Below, piece after piece: positions 17,244 to 25,963 of a stretch of DNA of 64,000 bases; position 1 is the stretch's first letter, and every line of letters begins with the position of its first letter. Position numbers and translations under genes: made by a program. This stretch comes from Lachnospiraceae bacterium. Lineage in GTDB: Bacteria > Bacillota > Clostridia > Lachnospirales > Lachnospiraceae. A model generated the notes under the pieces. That model was given only the letters and a program-made list of their open reading frames with translations. It did not search any database and was not told where the DNA came from. The DNA lies in assembly GCA_017449075.1 (NCBI GenBank), contig JAFSKG010000013.1:31912-95911 (forward strand). Reading direction: 5' to 3'.

Positions 17244-18632
17244 CTAATCATTTAATAAAAATGCTTTATATGCTAAATATGTATGATACACATCAAGTTT
17301 TGCAGTAACCTCATAAGGCGAATGCATAGATAGTACAGCAACCCCAAGATCTACTACGTCAATATTTCTTTGGCTTATATATTTTGCTATGGTTCCACCA
17401 CCACCTATATCAACTTTTCCAAGTTCTCCAATTTGCCATATTACCTTTCTATCATCCATAAGCTTTATTACTTTTGCCATAGTCTCTGCAGATGCATCAT
17501 TTGATCCTGACTTACCTGCATGGCCTGTATACTTTGTGAGCACTACACCATGATTTATTTGAGAAGAATTTCTCTTTTCAAAAACATCTGCAAATGTTGG
17601 GTCATATGCTGAGTTCACATCACTGGATAGACAAATAGAATTCTTATAACAGTCTCTAACTTTTACACCAGCTAAATCAGCTAAATCTTCCATAATATCA
17701 AAGAGATATTCAGAAACCATACCTGTGTTGCCTTCACTTCCTATCTCTTCCTTATCAGTAAATACAGTGATACTTGTCTTTTGAGGGTTTACATTTTCAA
17801 TCTCTGCTATTAGCGCTGGATAGGCACAAACTTTATCATCCTGCCCATAGGCAGCAATCATCGATCTATCAAATCCAATATCTACTGCTGTATTTGCAGG
17901 TACAAATTCTATCTCTGCTCTTGCAAAATCTCTCTCTTTAATCTTAAATGTATCGTATAAAATTTTTAGAGTATTTTCTTTTACAGCATTCTTAATTTCA
18001 TCATCTAAATCAACAACCGGTATGCTGCCAATTACAATATTTAACTCTTCACCCTTTATGCCATCTTTTAAACTTCTCTTATCTTGTTCATAGGCAAGGT
18101 GTGGCAATAAATCAGTTATTATAAACTTTGGCTCATTATCTTTTTCACCTATACATATGTCTATGTAAGTTCCATCCTCTCTAAAAATTCTTCCGTGCAT
18201 AGAAAGAGGAATTGTAGGCCATTGATATTTTTTTATGCCGCCATAATAATGCGTCTTAAAATATGCTATGTCATCACTTTCGTATACTGGATTTGGTTTC
18301 AAATCAAGTCTTGGTGAATCAATATGTGATACTACAAAATTTACGCCCTTATCTAAACTCTCTTTTCCTATAGTTATTAATACTATTGATTTCCCTCTAT
18401 TGTTTACATAGAGTTTATTGCCTGGCTTTAAAGATTTTATCTCACTATTAAATTCTTTATAACCATTATCCTTTATAGTATCAAGTATGGTATCGACACA
18501 CTCTCTCTCCGTCTTTGAAGAATTCATGAATTTCTTATAGCCTTCACAAAAATTAAAAGCAGCGTCAATACAATTTTTATCAACCTTTACAATATGCTCA
18601 TACTCACTTGCATACTCACTTTTTTTTGCCAT
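17244..18632 (-). CDS. apeA: M18 family aminopeptidase
   Basis: A 462-residue zinc aminopeptidase. Metal and catalytic motifs are intact: VSHIDSPRLDLKPNP (His-x-Asp), TDKEEIGSEGNTG (Glu-Glu), and MHSPYEV near the C terminus. The family removes acidic or neutral N-terminal residues from peptides in the cytosol. Length fits the bacterial M18 class. It starts nine bases after lepB and is part of the long run. The symbol follows the usual naming for bacterial M18 enzymes. Confidence 0.9.
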   Translation of the reverse strand: MAKKSEYASEYEHIVKVDKNCIDAAFNFCEGYKKFMNSSKTERECVDTILDTIKDNGYKEFNSEIKSLKPGNKLYVNNRGKSIVLITIGKESLDKGVNFVVSHIDSPRLDLKPNPVYESDDIAYFKTHYYGGIKKYQWPTIPLSMHGRIFREDGTYIDICIGEKDNEPKFIITDLLPHLAYEQDKRSLKDGIKGEELNIVIGSIPVVDLDDEIKNAVKENTLKILYDTFKIKERDFARAEIEFVPANTAVDIGFDRSMIAAYGQDDKVCAYPALIAEIENVNPQKTSITVFTDKEEIGSEGNTGMVSEYLFDIMEDLADLAGVKVRDCYKNSICLSSDVNSAYDPTFADVFEKRNSSQINHGVVLTKYTGHAGKSGSNDASAETMAKVIKLMDDRKVIWQIGELGKVDIGGGGTIAKYISQRNIDVVDLGVAVLSMHSPYEVTAKLDVYHTYLAYKAFLLND

Positions 18633-18641
18633 GATTCCCTC

Positions 18642-19325
18642 CTACTTAATTAATCCCACACGATTGAGCGGCCAATATATCACATAAGCCTTAGCTTCTA
18701 TATCTTTAATGTTGATAAACTTGTTTGGCCAAAATCTTGCATCTTCAGAATTATTTCTATTATCTCCAAGTAAGAAATAACAATCTTCGGGCACAACAAC
18801 ATCTACTGGTCTAAAAAAATTATTCACAATCATTGGTTCATTGAGATAATCTTCCTCATACTTTTCACCATTTATATATACATGCCCACAAGTCGCTTTA
18901 GTATCAGGATCAGAAAATTTTGTAACTCTAAACAGTTCTTGCTCAGCTGTATAATCTGCTTTTATCTCTATGTGTTCACCAGGTAGTCCTATAACTCTTT
19001 TTATAAAATGAACTTTTTTACTGCCCTTAGATTCCGTGCCGCAAAATGGACATTTTGCTTCGTCATTTTTTTGATACATCTTATGACATTTTTTGCAATC
19101 AAAACCATAATCAAATATAACTACATCACCTCTTTTGGGTTTCACAAATTTATAGTTGAGTCTAAATCCAAAAAGCCTGCTTCCAACCGGTAGGTTTGAC
19201 TCCATCGATGGTGTAGGTATATACGAGTTAGTTATAATGACATTATTTACAAAAAATGCCACTACAAAAGCAACGGCTATTATGCCGATCCATTCAATAA
19301 TTTCACTACGTAATGATTTCTTCAT
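18642..19325 (-). CDS. lepB: Signal peptidase I with inserted zinc ribbon
   Basis: A 227-residue membrane protease that removes signal peptides. One N-terminal helix (residues 12-32) anchors it. The catalytic Ser40 is in PTPSMESNL and the general base Lys109 in HFIKRVIGLPGE; the late GDNRNNSEDARFW motif is present. Between the first beta strand (DVVIFDYG) and the Lys motif there is an extra loop with C77-x2-C80 and C92-x2-C95, a four-cysteine zinc ribbon not found in standard type I signal peptidases. First gene of the ten-gene run to argS. No good ribosome binding site; the promoter nearly abuts the start codon. Confidence 0.95.
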   Translation of the reverse strand: MKKSLRSEIIEWIGIIAVAFVVAFFVNNVIITNSYIPTPSMESNLPVGSRLFGFRLNYKFVKPKRGDVVIFDYGFDCKKCHKMYQKNDEAKCPFCGTESKGSKKVHFIKRVIGLPGEHIEIKADYTAEQELFRVTKFSDPDTKATCGHVYINGEKYEEDYLNEPMIVNNFFRPVDVVVPEDCYFLLGDNRNNSEDARFWPNKFINIKDIEAKAYVIYWPLNRVGLIK

Positions 19326-19334
19326 AACCTTATT

Positions 19335-19363
19335 ATTTTATCAAAAAAATACCGCTATGTAAA
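19335..19363 (-). promoter_or_regulatory. Promoter of the lepB-argS run
   Basis: Minus-strand TTTACA and TAAAAT with a 17-base spacer. The -10 box ends only nine bases before the lepB ATG, so the mRNA should start about 3 bases before the start codon. The -35 box overlaps one arm of the inverted repeat at 19352-19374. Confidence 0.6.
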
Positions 19364-19374
19364 GAAAATAGCGG
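19352..19374. repeat. Inverted repeat overlapping the lepB promoter
   Basis: Perfect 7-base arms CCGCTAT and ATAGCGG with a 9-base spacer. On the minus strand it is followed by TATTTTTTTG, so it could be a second terminator for the ferredoxin operon; because it overlaps the -35 box it could also be an operator for lepB. Confidence 0.55.
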
Positions 19375-19386
19375 ATTTTTCTACAA

Positions 19387-19414
19387 AAAAAGCCTTGATT
19401 TGACAAGGCTTTTA
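19387..19414 (-). terminator. Intrinsic terminator after ferredoxin gene
   Basis: Hairpin with arms AAAAGCCTTG and CAAGGCTTTT around a 6-base loop, continuing into a run of T on the minus strand, three bases after the ferredoxin stop codon. Confidence 0.88.
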
Positions 19415-19416
19415 AA

Positions 19417-19587
19417 CTATTCTGCTTTAATTGCTCCAGTTGGGCAAGAGCCTTCACATGCTGCACAGTCTACACAATCACTTGCGTTAACTTCGTATTT
19501 TGTCTCTCCCTCTTTAATTGCTCCTGTAGGGCAAGCGCTTGCACAAGCTCCGCACTTAATGCATTCATCTGATATTTTGTGTGCCAT
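19417..19587 (-). CDS. 2[4Fe-4S] ferredoxin
   Basis: A 56-residue clostridial-type ferredoxin with two CxxCxxCxxxCP clusters: CIKCGACASACPTGAI and CVDCAACEGSCPTGAI. It carries low-potential electrons for anaerobic redox enzymes. The start has a strong AAGGAGG site. It is the third gene of mecA-DUF1858-ferredoxin and is followed by a terminator. Short, but certain. Confidence 0.97.
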   Translation of the reverse strand: MAHKISDECIKCGACASACPTGAIKEGETKYEVNASDCVDCAACEGSCPTGAIKAE

Positions 19588-19629
19588 AATATATTCCTCC
19601 TTATAAGTTATTTTTTTATAATTAATGTC

Positions 19630-19830
19630 TTACGCTATAGCAGCATTAATTTTATTTAGAAGTGGTTCTACATCAATCCCATGGACTGCACAAGCTTCCT
19701 CAAGTGATTCCATAAGTGATGATGGGCAACCAACACAATGCATCCCCTCTGCCATCAAAATCGTAGCAATAGTTTCAGCATGCTCTGTATCTAAAATATC
19801 TCCCATTAACATGTCTTTTGTAACTTTCAT
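19630..19830 (-). CDS. DUF1858 domain protein
   Basis: A 66-residue protein of the DUF1858 family, recognisable from an N-terminal MKVTKDMLMGDILD and the central cysteine pair HCVGCPSS. The family is of unknown role; related domains occur next to hydrid-cluster or other redox proteins, and the CxxC suggests metal or redox chemistry. It is flanked by mecA (11 bases upstream) and a ferredoxin gene, which fits a redox link. Strong ribosome binding site (AAAGGAGG). Confidence 0.85.
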   Translation of the reverse strand: MKVTKDMLMGDILDTEHAETIATILMAEGMHCVGCPSSLMESLEEACAVHGIDVEPLLNKINAAIA

Positions 19831-19841
19831 ATTTTCCTCCT

Positions 19842-20573
19842 TTATAATCTGCTAAGTTTACTTACTGCATCTTCTTTTATAACAACTTTATAATGTTCCT
19901 CGTAGTAAGCCTGGTTCATGCCAACTTTTCCTCTTATCCTTATACCATACTCTGCGAGTGAATTACAAGCTTTGTTGAAATCATCAATTGTTGTCTTTGG
20001 TACATTACCAGATATACTAAGAACTAAATAAAATTTTTTGTTCTTTTCATCTTTGTAAAATACGCTTACATAGTCATAACTATTTACATTTCTACAAGCA
20101 TCGCTTGCCTTATCAATTTCATCAAATTCAAATATAGCAATCTGGTCTGTCTCTTTTTTGAATTCAAGTTTCTCTACATTATTGACTTCATTAATTCCTT
20201 TTGTATTTCCCTGCTTAAGTGCTTCTTCAAATTTATCTATAGTGTTCTCAAGCATCTGCATGATAGAGAATGGAACCTTGTCATTTTTCATAGGTGTGAA
20301 TCTTGAATATCTTGCATCAAGCTCATCAGGGTCATAAACTTTAGTAACTATGAGTTTCATAGCTCCATCTTTAAGTGGAACCGCTTCTACGGCAAGTGGT
20401 GCATCAGCATTAAAACCTACCTCAGTTTTTGCAAGATTCATCATCTCGATTAGAAGGTCTTTTGCCTTTTCAGAACCATATGACAAATCACTCATCTTAA
20501 GGTTACGATTCTTTAATTCTTCATCATTTATAATTAAGGCTATTGAATTTTCATTGATTTTCTCAATTTTCAT
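19842..20573 (-). CDS. mecA: Adaptor protein MecA
   Basis: A 243-residue adaptor that delivers substrates to the ClpC-ClpP protease; in Bacillus it targets ComK. The start MKIEKINENSIALII matches MecA. The N-terminal substrate-binding domain (1-90) is followed by an acidic/charged linker (about 115-150) and the C-terminal ClpC-binding domain with YDYVSVFYKDEKNKKFYLVL. An in-frame TTG lies 13 codons upstream, but it is inside the -35 box of a good promoter, so the ATG at 20573 is used. There is almost no leader and only a weak GGA. Confidence 0.9.
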   Translation of the reverse strand: MKIEKINENSIALIINDEELKNRNLKMSDLSYGSEKAKDLLIEMMNLAKTEVGFNADAPLAVEAVPLKDGAMKLIVTKVYDPDELDARYSRFTPMKNDKVPFSIMQMLENTIDKFEEALKQGNTKGINEVNNVEKLEFKKETDQIAIFEFDEIDKASDACRNVNSYDYVSVFYKDEKNKKFYLVLSISGNVPKTTIDDFNKACNSLAEYGIRIRGKVGMNQAYYEEHYKVVIKEDAVSKLSRL

Positions 20574-20583
20574 AATCCGTAAT

Positions 20584-20612
20584 ATGATACTACAAATTTC
20601 ATTATTTTTCAA
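20584..20612 (-). promoter_or_regulatory. Promoter of mecA-DUF1858-ferredoxin
   Basis: Minus-strand TTGAAA and TATCAT with a 17-base spacer; the -10 box ends ten bases before the mecA ATG, leaving a leader of about 4-5 bases. Confidence 0.6.
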
Positions 20613-20672
20613 GGATGGTATGCAAAAATGCTAAAAATTATATATCTAATAGGTATGATTTATGGCATTAAA

Positions 20673-22355
20673 TTAACTCAGCTCATCAATTTTTGATAAT
20701 AATTCTTGCTTTCTCTCATAAAATAGCACTTCTTTATTGTGCTTAAAATAAGAGTCTGAGCCAAATGTGCTTATAAACTTCGCCGCAGCATATCTGGTAG
20801 TAAGTTCTGCCACAAGTATAACCATCTCTTGCCCTTCACCAAATACTTCCTCAACAAACTTAAATACATTTTCAATATTATTCTTTGTAATTTCAACTCT
20901 CTTAGTATGGGCGGCAACTCTCTGTTCGTAATCTCTCCTTATAAGTTCAAATGAAGTGTCATTACTCTCTATACCCTCTACTTTAAACTCCTCCAGTAGA
21001 TACATAAGAGTTTTAATAACATAATTGAACTTTTTTAAGTCTAAAGGTGTAAGAGTTCCACTTGTAAGATAAATGTTTAATTTTTGTTTTTCCTCCAATA
21101 TATGTTTATTAAGAGAATCCATGTAATTAAGTTTTTTATACTTGTCTTCTTCAAGCTTAGGATCTCTCTTAACTCTTATTTTAAGTTGTGAATTATTTTC
21201 ACCCACTTCCACACCAGATGCGAGTAAGTCTTTTTCATTTTCAATATTCTTTTCACTCTCTATTCTTTTTTCTCTTTCTTTTTTCTCGTCTTCTTTAATT
21301 TTTGTGAAGTCACCGGTAATTTCAGCTTTTATATATTTAAGTACATCAAGATACTCCATAATACAAACTTCATTTTCAACCGAGCTTGCCATATTGCTAC
21401 TTATGTTATCAATCAATAGTCCAAGAAGTGATATTCTTTCATCAAACTTAGCAAGTCTTGCTCTATTTTTAATATCTTCTGTAGCATTACCATTTACTAT
21501 ACTACCAATTTGATAATCTGATTTGTATTTGTTATATAAATCATAATAAACAGCAAATTCTTTTGATACAGCTTTGTGGTGAATGTATTGACTTATGAGC
21601 GACTCATCAACTTTTATATTATTTTTTTCATAAAGATAAATCATCTTAGAAAGATCTTCCCAGCCACGAGCAGTGACATAGTTTTTACCCTCAGCAGTGG
21701 TCTCAACTATATAGAAAAACTCTTTCTTTATCTCAAGAAAGCTAAGTATACTTCCATGAACATTATTATTTAAAGCATATTCTTTCCACACATCAAAATT
21801 TGGCTCTACATTTATGACTTTTAGTCTATCAAGAGTAACTATGTCATATTCGCGAACTGACTTATTGTATTCAGGTGGGTTCCCTGCAGTCACTACTATC
21901 CATCCGTCAGGGAGCCTATGCTGTCCAAAAATCTTATATTGCAAAAATTGAAGCATTGATGGAGCAAGAGTTTCTGACACACAATTTATCTCGTCAAGAA
22001 AAAGTATCCCTTCTTTTATGCCCGTATCTTCCATCATATCATAGGCTGATGCTATTATCTCACTCATAGAATATCTTGATATGTCATACTCGACACCATT
22101 ATAGTTTTTCTTTTTTATAATAGGAAGTCCAAGTGCACTTTGCCTTGTATGATGAGTCATAGAATATGACACAAGTCCCACACCAAGTTCCTCAGCAATC
22201 TGTTTCATAATTGCTGTCTTTCCTATACCCGGAGCTCCTATCATAAATATAGGTCTCTGTTTCTCTATTGGAATGATATAATTTCCAAACTCATCCTTAC
22301 TAAAATAAGCAATCATCGAATTTTTTATCTGATCTTTTGCCTCTTTAATGTTCAT
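20673..22355 (-). CDS. MoxR-type AAA+ ATPase
   Basis: A 560-residue ATPase. The N-terminal AAA+ module (about 25-260) has Walker A GAPGIGKTA, Walker B ILFLDEINCV, sensor-like VTAGNPPEY and an arginine-finger region REYDIVTLDRLKV. The C-terminal half (about 300-560) is charged, mostly helical and has coiled-coil stretches; it is much longer than in standard MoxR. MoxR ATPases work as chaperones with a VWA-domain partner, which is encoded directly upstream and ends one base before this start; the ribosome binding site (TTGGAGGA) lies in the partner's last codons. The client is unknown. Confidence 0.88.
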   Translation of the reverse strand: MNIKEAKDQIKNSMIAYFSKDEFGNYIIPIEKQRPIFMIGAPGIGKTAIMKQIAEELGVGLVSYSMTHHTRQSALGLPIIKKKNYNGVEYDISRYSMSEIIASAYDMMEDTGIKEGILFLDEINCVSETLAPSMLQFLQYKIFGQHRLPDGWIVVTAGNPPEYNKSVREYDIVTLDRLKVINVEPNFDVWKEYALNNNVHGSILSFLEIKKEFFYIVETTAEGKNYVTARGWEDLSKMIYLYEKNNIKVDESLISQYIHHKAVSKEFAVYYDLYNKYKSDYQIGSIVNGNATEDIKNRARLAKFDERISLLGLLIDNISSNMASSVENEVCIMEYLDVLKYIKAEITGDFTKIKEDEKKEREKRIESEKNIENEKDLLASGVEVGENNSQLKIRVKRDPKLEEDKYKKLNYMDSLNKHILEEKQKLNIYLTSGTLTPLDLKKFNYVIKTLMYLLEEFKVEGIESNDTSFELIRRDYEQRVAAHTKRVEITKNNIENVFKFVEEVFGEGQEMVILVAELTTRYAAAKFISTFGSDSYFKHNKEVLFYERKQELLSKIDELS

Positions 22356-24179
22356 CTATATATCCTCCAATATAATCTTTATAGCCCAAGATGGTACTGA
22401 TATTTTTTTCTCATTTTTATCATAATCTTTTTTTATAAAACAAAACGCTGTAGCAAAGTCCGGTATCTTAGTTGGGTAGTCTCCGAGACCATCAGTAAAA
22501 TATATAAGTCCTTTCAGATTTTTATATTCGCCTTCCTTTTTTAATTTTTCTATATAATCAAATACAGGCCTAAAATCTGTACCGCCAAATCCCTCTAAAA
22601 CTATTTTATCAAGTACTGTTTTTAACTCTTCAAGATTAGTAATCTTATAATCATTTTTTATATCTGTATCACAAAGTATGATATGAATATTGACTTTTGT
22701 AAAGAAGTTCTCTCTCTTCGATAATATATTATAAGTCTTTTCTATAAATTTTTGTACTAAATCACCTTTTACAGAGCCACTCACATCTATAGCAATTGCA
22801 AACTCTTTAATTTTGTTGACTTCCTTGTATTCAAGTGGCTCCACGAGCGGAACATTCTTATACATACTTAGACCATAGGTATAATATATATTGTCAAATT
22901 CCTCATCATTTAGCTCAACATTCTCTCCTATTATAGCAAACTTTTCAAGGAATGTTTCATAATTATATTTATCTCTATTTACTTCTCTTATATATTGCTT
23001 AAGTGTATTGGTTTTTTGTCCCCATTCACTTGCAAACATAAGCAAATCTTCTTTTGTTCTCTCGCTTATCTGTTTCCAGTCATTGTATGTAGCATTTTCA
23101 ATCTGCGATGCAATTCTATTATCTGAGTCATAGTTTTTATCAGGCTTCTTATCAGTTCTATTATCAGTGTTGTCTTCAAATCGTTCATTGTCTCCATCGC
23201 CAATTTTCTCATTAATTTTTTCTTGTATGGAAATTGCCTCTTCTTCATCAAGACTTCTATCTTGATTTTTCGCATCTACAGGTCTATCAACTTCTTCGCC
23301 GCCAACTCTTGCCTCTTCATTTTTGCTATCCTCGTTTATATCACTCTTATTTGTTGAGTCAGCGTTAGGATTTTCATCTTCTCCAGTATCAGCTTTGTTC
23401 TTATCACCTTCAAGATTCGAACCCTCATCTCCATTATCTTCATCTTCTTTCATCTCATCAGTATCAGGCGATATATTGTTATAGTCTTCTTCATTATTTG
23501 CTTCCTGTTCCTTCTCTTCATCCTTTTCATCATGCTCTGCTCTATCTACTTCTTCATCATTTTTCTCATGTTTTTTCTGCTCTTTATAATTATCTTCATT
23601 ATCTTTTTTCTTTCCACCTTCTTTACTTCCTACATTCCCTGTAGACATAAACCAAAATGCATGATTATCTCTCTCAAAAAGTGTTTTAAGCCTTTCTATC
23701 TCAGTATCAGTTATCCCATTTGTCATGAAGAACTTATATATTCTTTCTGCTGTAAGGCTTCCGACTCTGAGTTTTAAAGAATTTATCTCTGGTATCTGAG
23801 GATTTTGCATGGGTGGAACTAAAGTTGGTAAGTCAAGCTCATTGATTATATTTTCAACTGCTATATCGCAGGCAAGATTCCATCTATCTTCATCTAAATT
23901 TTTATCTATAAATAAGTGAAAAAATATACAGTGAAGTATCACATGCAAATAATTTCTAAGAAGCATATTGTACTCAGCCTTATAGAGTCCAAAAATATGA
24001 TAAGGATTCATATATAAGAACTCGCCATCAGTGAAAAGCGTGGTATTAAAATCATACTTGAATCTGAGTTTATAAAGTGCTACATCTAAGAACCTAAGTG
24101 AAACTAACGCCTCAGCACGAACCTGTGAGACTAATTCATCGGCTAGGCTAACTAATTTTTGATATTTAATATCATCCAT
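22356..24179 (-). CDS. VWA-like domain protein with degenerate metallopeptidase-like N-terminal domain
   Basis: A 607-residue cytoplasmic protein. The N-terminal domain (1-170) matches the DUF2201 'putative metallopeptidase' fold, but the metal motif reads HVILH (79-83), so the catalytic Glu of HExxH is Val. A long, very acidic linker (about 185-345) follows, then a C-terminal VWA-like domain (about 440-607) with a complete MIDAS: DVSGS, GGTDFRP and TDG. It pairs with the MoxR ATPase encoded immediately downstream. Such pairs assemble or activate metalloenzymes or membrane proteins. The start codon lacks a ribosome binding site and sits right after the promoter. Confidence 0.85.
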   Translation of the reverse strand: MDDIKYQKLVSLADELVSQVRAEALVSLRFLDVALYKLRFKYDFNTTLFTDGEFLYMNPYHIFGLYKAEYNMLLRNYLHVILHCIFFHLFIDKNLDEDRWNLACDIAVENIINELDLPTLVPPMQNPQIPEINSLKLRVGSLTAERIYKFFMTNGITDTEIERLKTLFERDNHAFWFMSTGNVGSKEGGKKKDNEDNYKEQKKHEKNDEEVDRAEHDEKDEEKEQEANNEEDYNNISPDTDEMKEDEDNGDEGSNLEGDKNKADTGEDENPNADSTNKSDINEDSKNEEARVGGEEVDRPVDAKNQDRSLDEEEAISIQEKINEKIGDGDNERFEDNTDNRTDKKPDKNYDSDNRIASQIENATYNDWKQISERTKEDLLMFASEWGQKTNTLKQYIREVNRDKYNYETFLEKFAIIGENVELNDEEFDNIYYTYGLSMYKNVPLVEPLEYKEVNKIKEFAIAIDVSGSVKGDLVQKFIEKTYNILSKRENFFTKVNIHIILCDTDIKNDYKITNLEELKTVLDKIVLEGFGGTDFRPVFDYIEKLKKEGEYKNLKGLIYFTDGLGDYPTKIPDFATAFCFIKKDYDKNEKKISVPSWAIKIILEDI

Positions 24180-24186
24180 TCTTTGT

Positions 24187-24215
24187 ATTATATCACATAT
24201 TCTATTTATTATAAA
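24187..24215 (-). promoter_or_regulatory. Promoter of the VWA-MoxR pair
   Basis: Minus-strand TTTATA and TATAAT with a 17-base spacer. The -10 box ends seven bases before the ATG, so transcription should start at or next to the first base of the start codon. The -35 box lies in the T tract of the preceding terminator. Confidence 0.55.
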
Positions 24216-24221
24216 TAAAAA

Positions 24222-24240
24222 ACGGCAGTACGCCTGCCGT
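24222..24240 (-). terminator. Intrinsic terminator after the exported-paralogue pair
   Basis: Perfect 7-base-pair stem ACGGCAG / CTGCCGT with a 5-base loop, followed on the minus strand by TTTTTTATTT. It ends the 25964/24283 gene pair. Confidence 0.88.
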
Positions 24241-24282
24241 TCTATTTCACTATACTTCTATTTATAAATTTAGACAAATTGT

Positions 24283-25944
24283 TTATTCATATTCATAAGC
24301 GCATTGCAAGTCTGTGATTCTTATATGCTGCCCAAGTGTGATTGGGTCAATATTCATCCATACATTTTCACCCTTTGCCACATCAAGTACAAATGTTTGA
24401 TTTGAAATATTGATTGTCTGTGAACCATCAAACTTTGCAAGCGTTCCCGTAGTGCCATAAGTTCCTGACAAATAATTATCTAAGGTATCAGTACAATCTG
24501 TCTTTTTAAACTTGATATGAGCATTTGTATTTCCTACAGCACCTTTTGATCCATTATCATATTTCTTCTCACTTTTTAGTTTGACAGTTAACTTTCCTGT
24601 TTTTTGAGCTTCAATGAGAACTGGTATGCCACCACAAACTTTAAGATTCTCTCCATTATATGTGGCTACAGGGGATCTTAAATCTTTTACATATCCTCTT
24701 GTAACAACCGGTATATTTATAGTTAATGAATCTGAACTCATGACAGGATTCATAGTGAAATTTTGATCAACCCTATCACCTGCCACTCCAGCTATTGGGC
24801 TAAGTGTTAAGGTAGTAGTAATAGATCTTTTTGCCCATTTACTGTAATCAGCAAAAGAATAATTTGTGTATTCAGTACTTCCACTATAACCAGATGTAAC
24901 TTGTCCATTAGGTCCACCAAATTTGTAGTCATATAGATAAGGTAATCTATAACTTGATGTAGTTCCCAGCATCATATTATATATACGGGTCTGATTTTCA
25001 TTGACCCTATCATTAGAAGAACAAAAATATGAGTATTGAGGAAATGTTAATGTAGTAGCTTCAAGCTCAGTTTTATTTCTACCAGGCTCAACTGTACCAA
25101 AAGCTATGCACATTGGACTAAAAGCATATGTATTACTCATGGTCCATCTCTGTCTATGCCAATATGTTGTTCCTGTTGTGCTAGTTGCTTTTATGCTGAA
25201 ATACTCATCGCTTGTCTCAGGAGCTATACCTTCAATAGTAATATTATTTCCATTATAAGTACTATTAGTTAGATTCATAGAAAAAGAAGACTGCCAATCA
25301 AGCCCCCATCTTATCATGTTATATTGAGTTTCATAATAATTTATTAATGGTGTGGTATCAATAACGCTGTCACCTACTACTTTAAGCATAAGAATGTTGC
25401 TTGTTTTATCTGGTACAGATTCAGCAGACTGAATAGTAGTTTTAGTATAAGTACCATCTGATAAAAATGCTGCACGGCAAGCAAAACCAGCTAATCCAAA
25501 ATTAGTAGGATAAATTACTTGAAAACGCACTCCACGATCTTTTCTCCAATATGCCCAACCATTTTGATTTGTGTAATCAGGTTGCAGAGTCCTTTCGTCC
25601 GCTATGGTAGAAGCTGTGCGACTAGTCCACTTTTTTTCTTTAGCTTCTATAGAGAAGTCATGGCACCAGTACAGATCTTTATAATTTTCGACATAAGTTT
25701 TTACTGTTTCTTTTGTAGAAAGCTGTATTCCTGCAAGGTATGCGGCTATTGCTCCATCAATCTTAGCATCTAAACTATCATTATAATTTATAACTTGCTC
25801 AGCAAAATCTTTTTTCATTGCTTCAAACTCGGATTTTGTGACAAATGCAGAACCATCATTGTCACTTACAATGGCAGCAAAACTTTTTATGCTTAAGATA
25901 AGTACCAAAGCTAATGCTATTATTTTTTTAATTAAACTTTTCAT
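24283..25944 (-). CDS. Exported protein, VSDNDGSAF paralogue family, subtype A (A1)
   Basis: A 553-residue protein of unknown function with a Sec signal peptide (MKSLIKK then a hydrophobic core ending near FAA) and no anchor. The first 75 mature residues, starting IVSDNDGSAFVTKSEFEAM, form a predicted coiled coil ending in a KIDGAIAAYLAGI-type segment; this block is shared by all four paralogues here. The rest is beta-rich with many Tyr, Trp, Ser and Thr and is closely similar to A2, including the last 100 residues (NVWMNIDPITLGQHIRITDL). The upstream ATG nine codons earlier is rejected: AAGGAG lies seven bases before 25944. Second gene of the A pair. Confidence 0.85.
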   Translation of the reverse strand: MKSLIKKIIALALVLILSIKSFAAIVSDNDGSAFVTKSEFEAMKKDFAEQVINYNDSLDAKIDGAIAAYLAGIQLSTKETVKTYVENYKDLYWCHDFSIEAKEKKWTSRTASTIADERTLQPDYTNQNGWAYWRKDRGVRFQVIYPTNFGLAGFACRAAFLSDGTYTKTTIQSAESVPDKTSNILMLKVVGDSVIDTTPLINYYETQYNMIRWGLDWQSSFSMNLTNSTYNGNNITIEGIAPETSDEYFSIKATSTTGTTYWHRQRWTMSNTYAFSPMCIAFGTVEPGRNKTELEATTLTFPQYSYFCSSNDRVNENQTRIYNMMLGTTSSYRLPYLYDYKFGGPNGQVTSGYSGSTEYTNYSFADYSKWAKRSITTTLTLSPIAGVAGDRVDQNFTMNPVMSSDSLTINIPVVTRGYVKDLRSPVATYNGENLKVCGGIPVLIEAQKTGKLTVKLKSEKKYDNGSKGAVGNTNAHIKFKKTDCTDTLDNYLSGTYGTTGTLAKFDGSQTINISNQTFVLDVAKGENVWMNIDPITLGQHIRITDLQCAYEYE

Positions 25945-25963
25945 TTTAGCTCCTTTCTCCATC

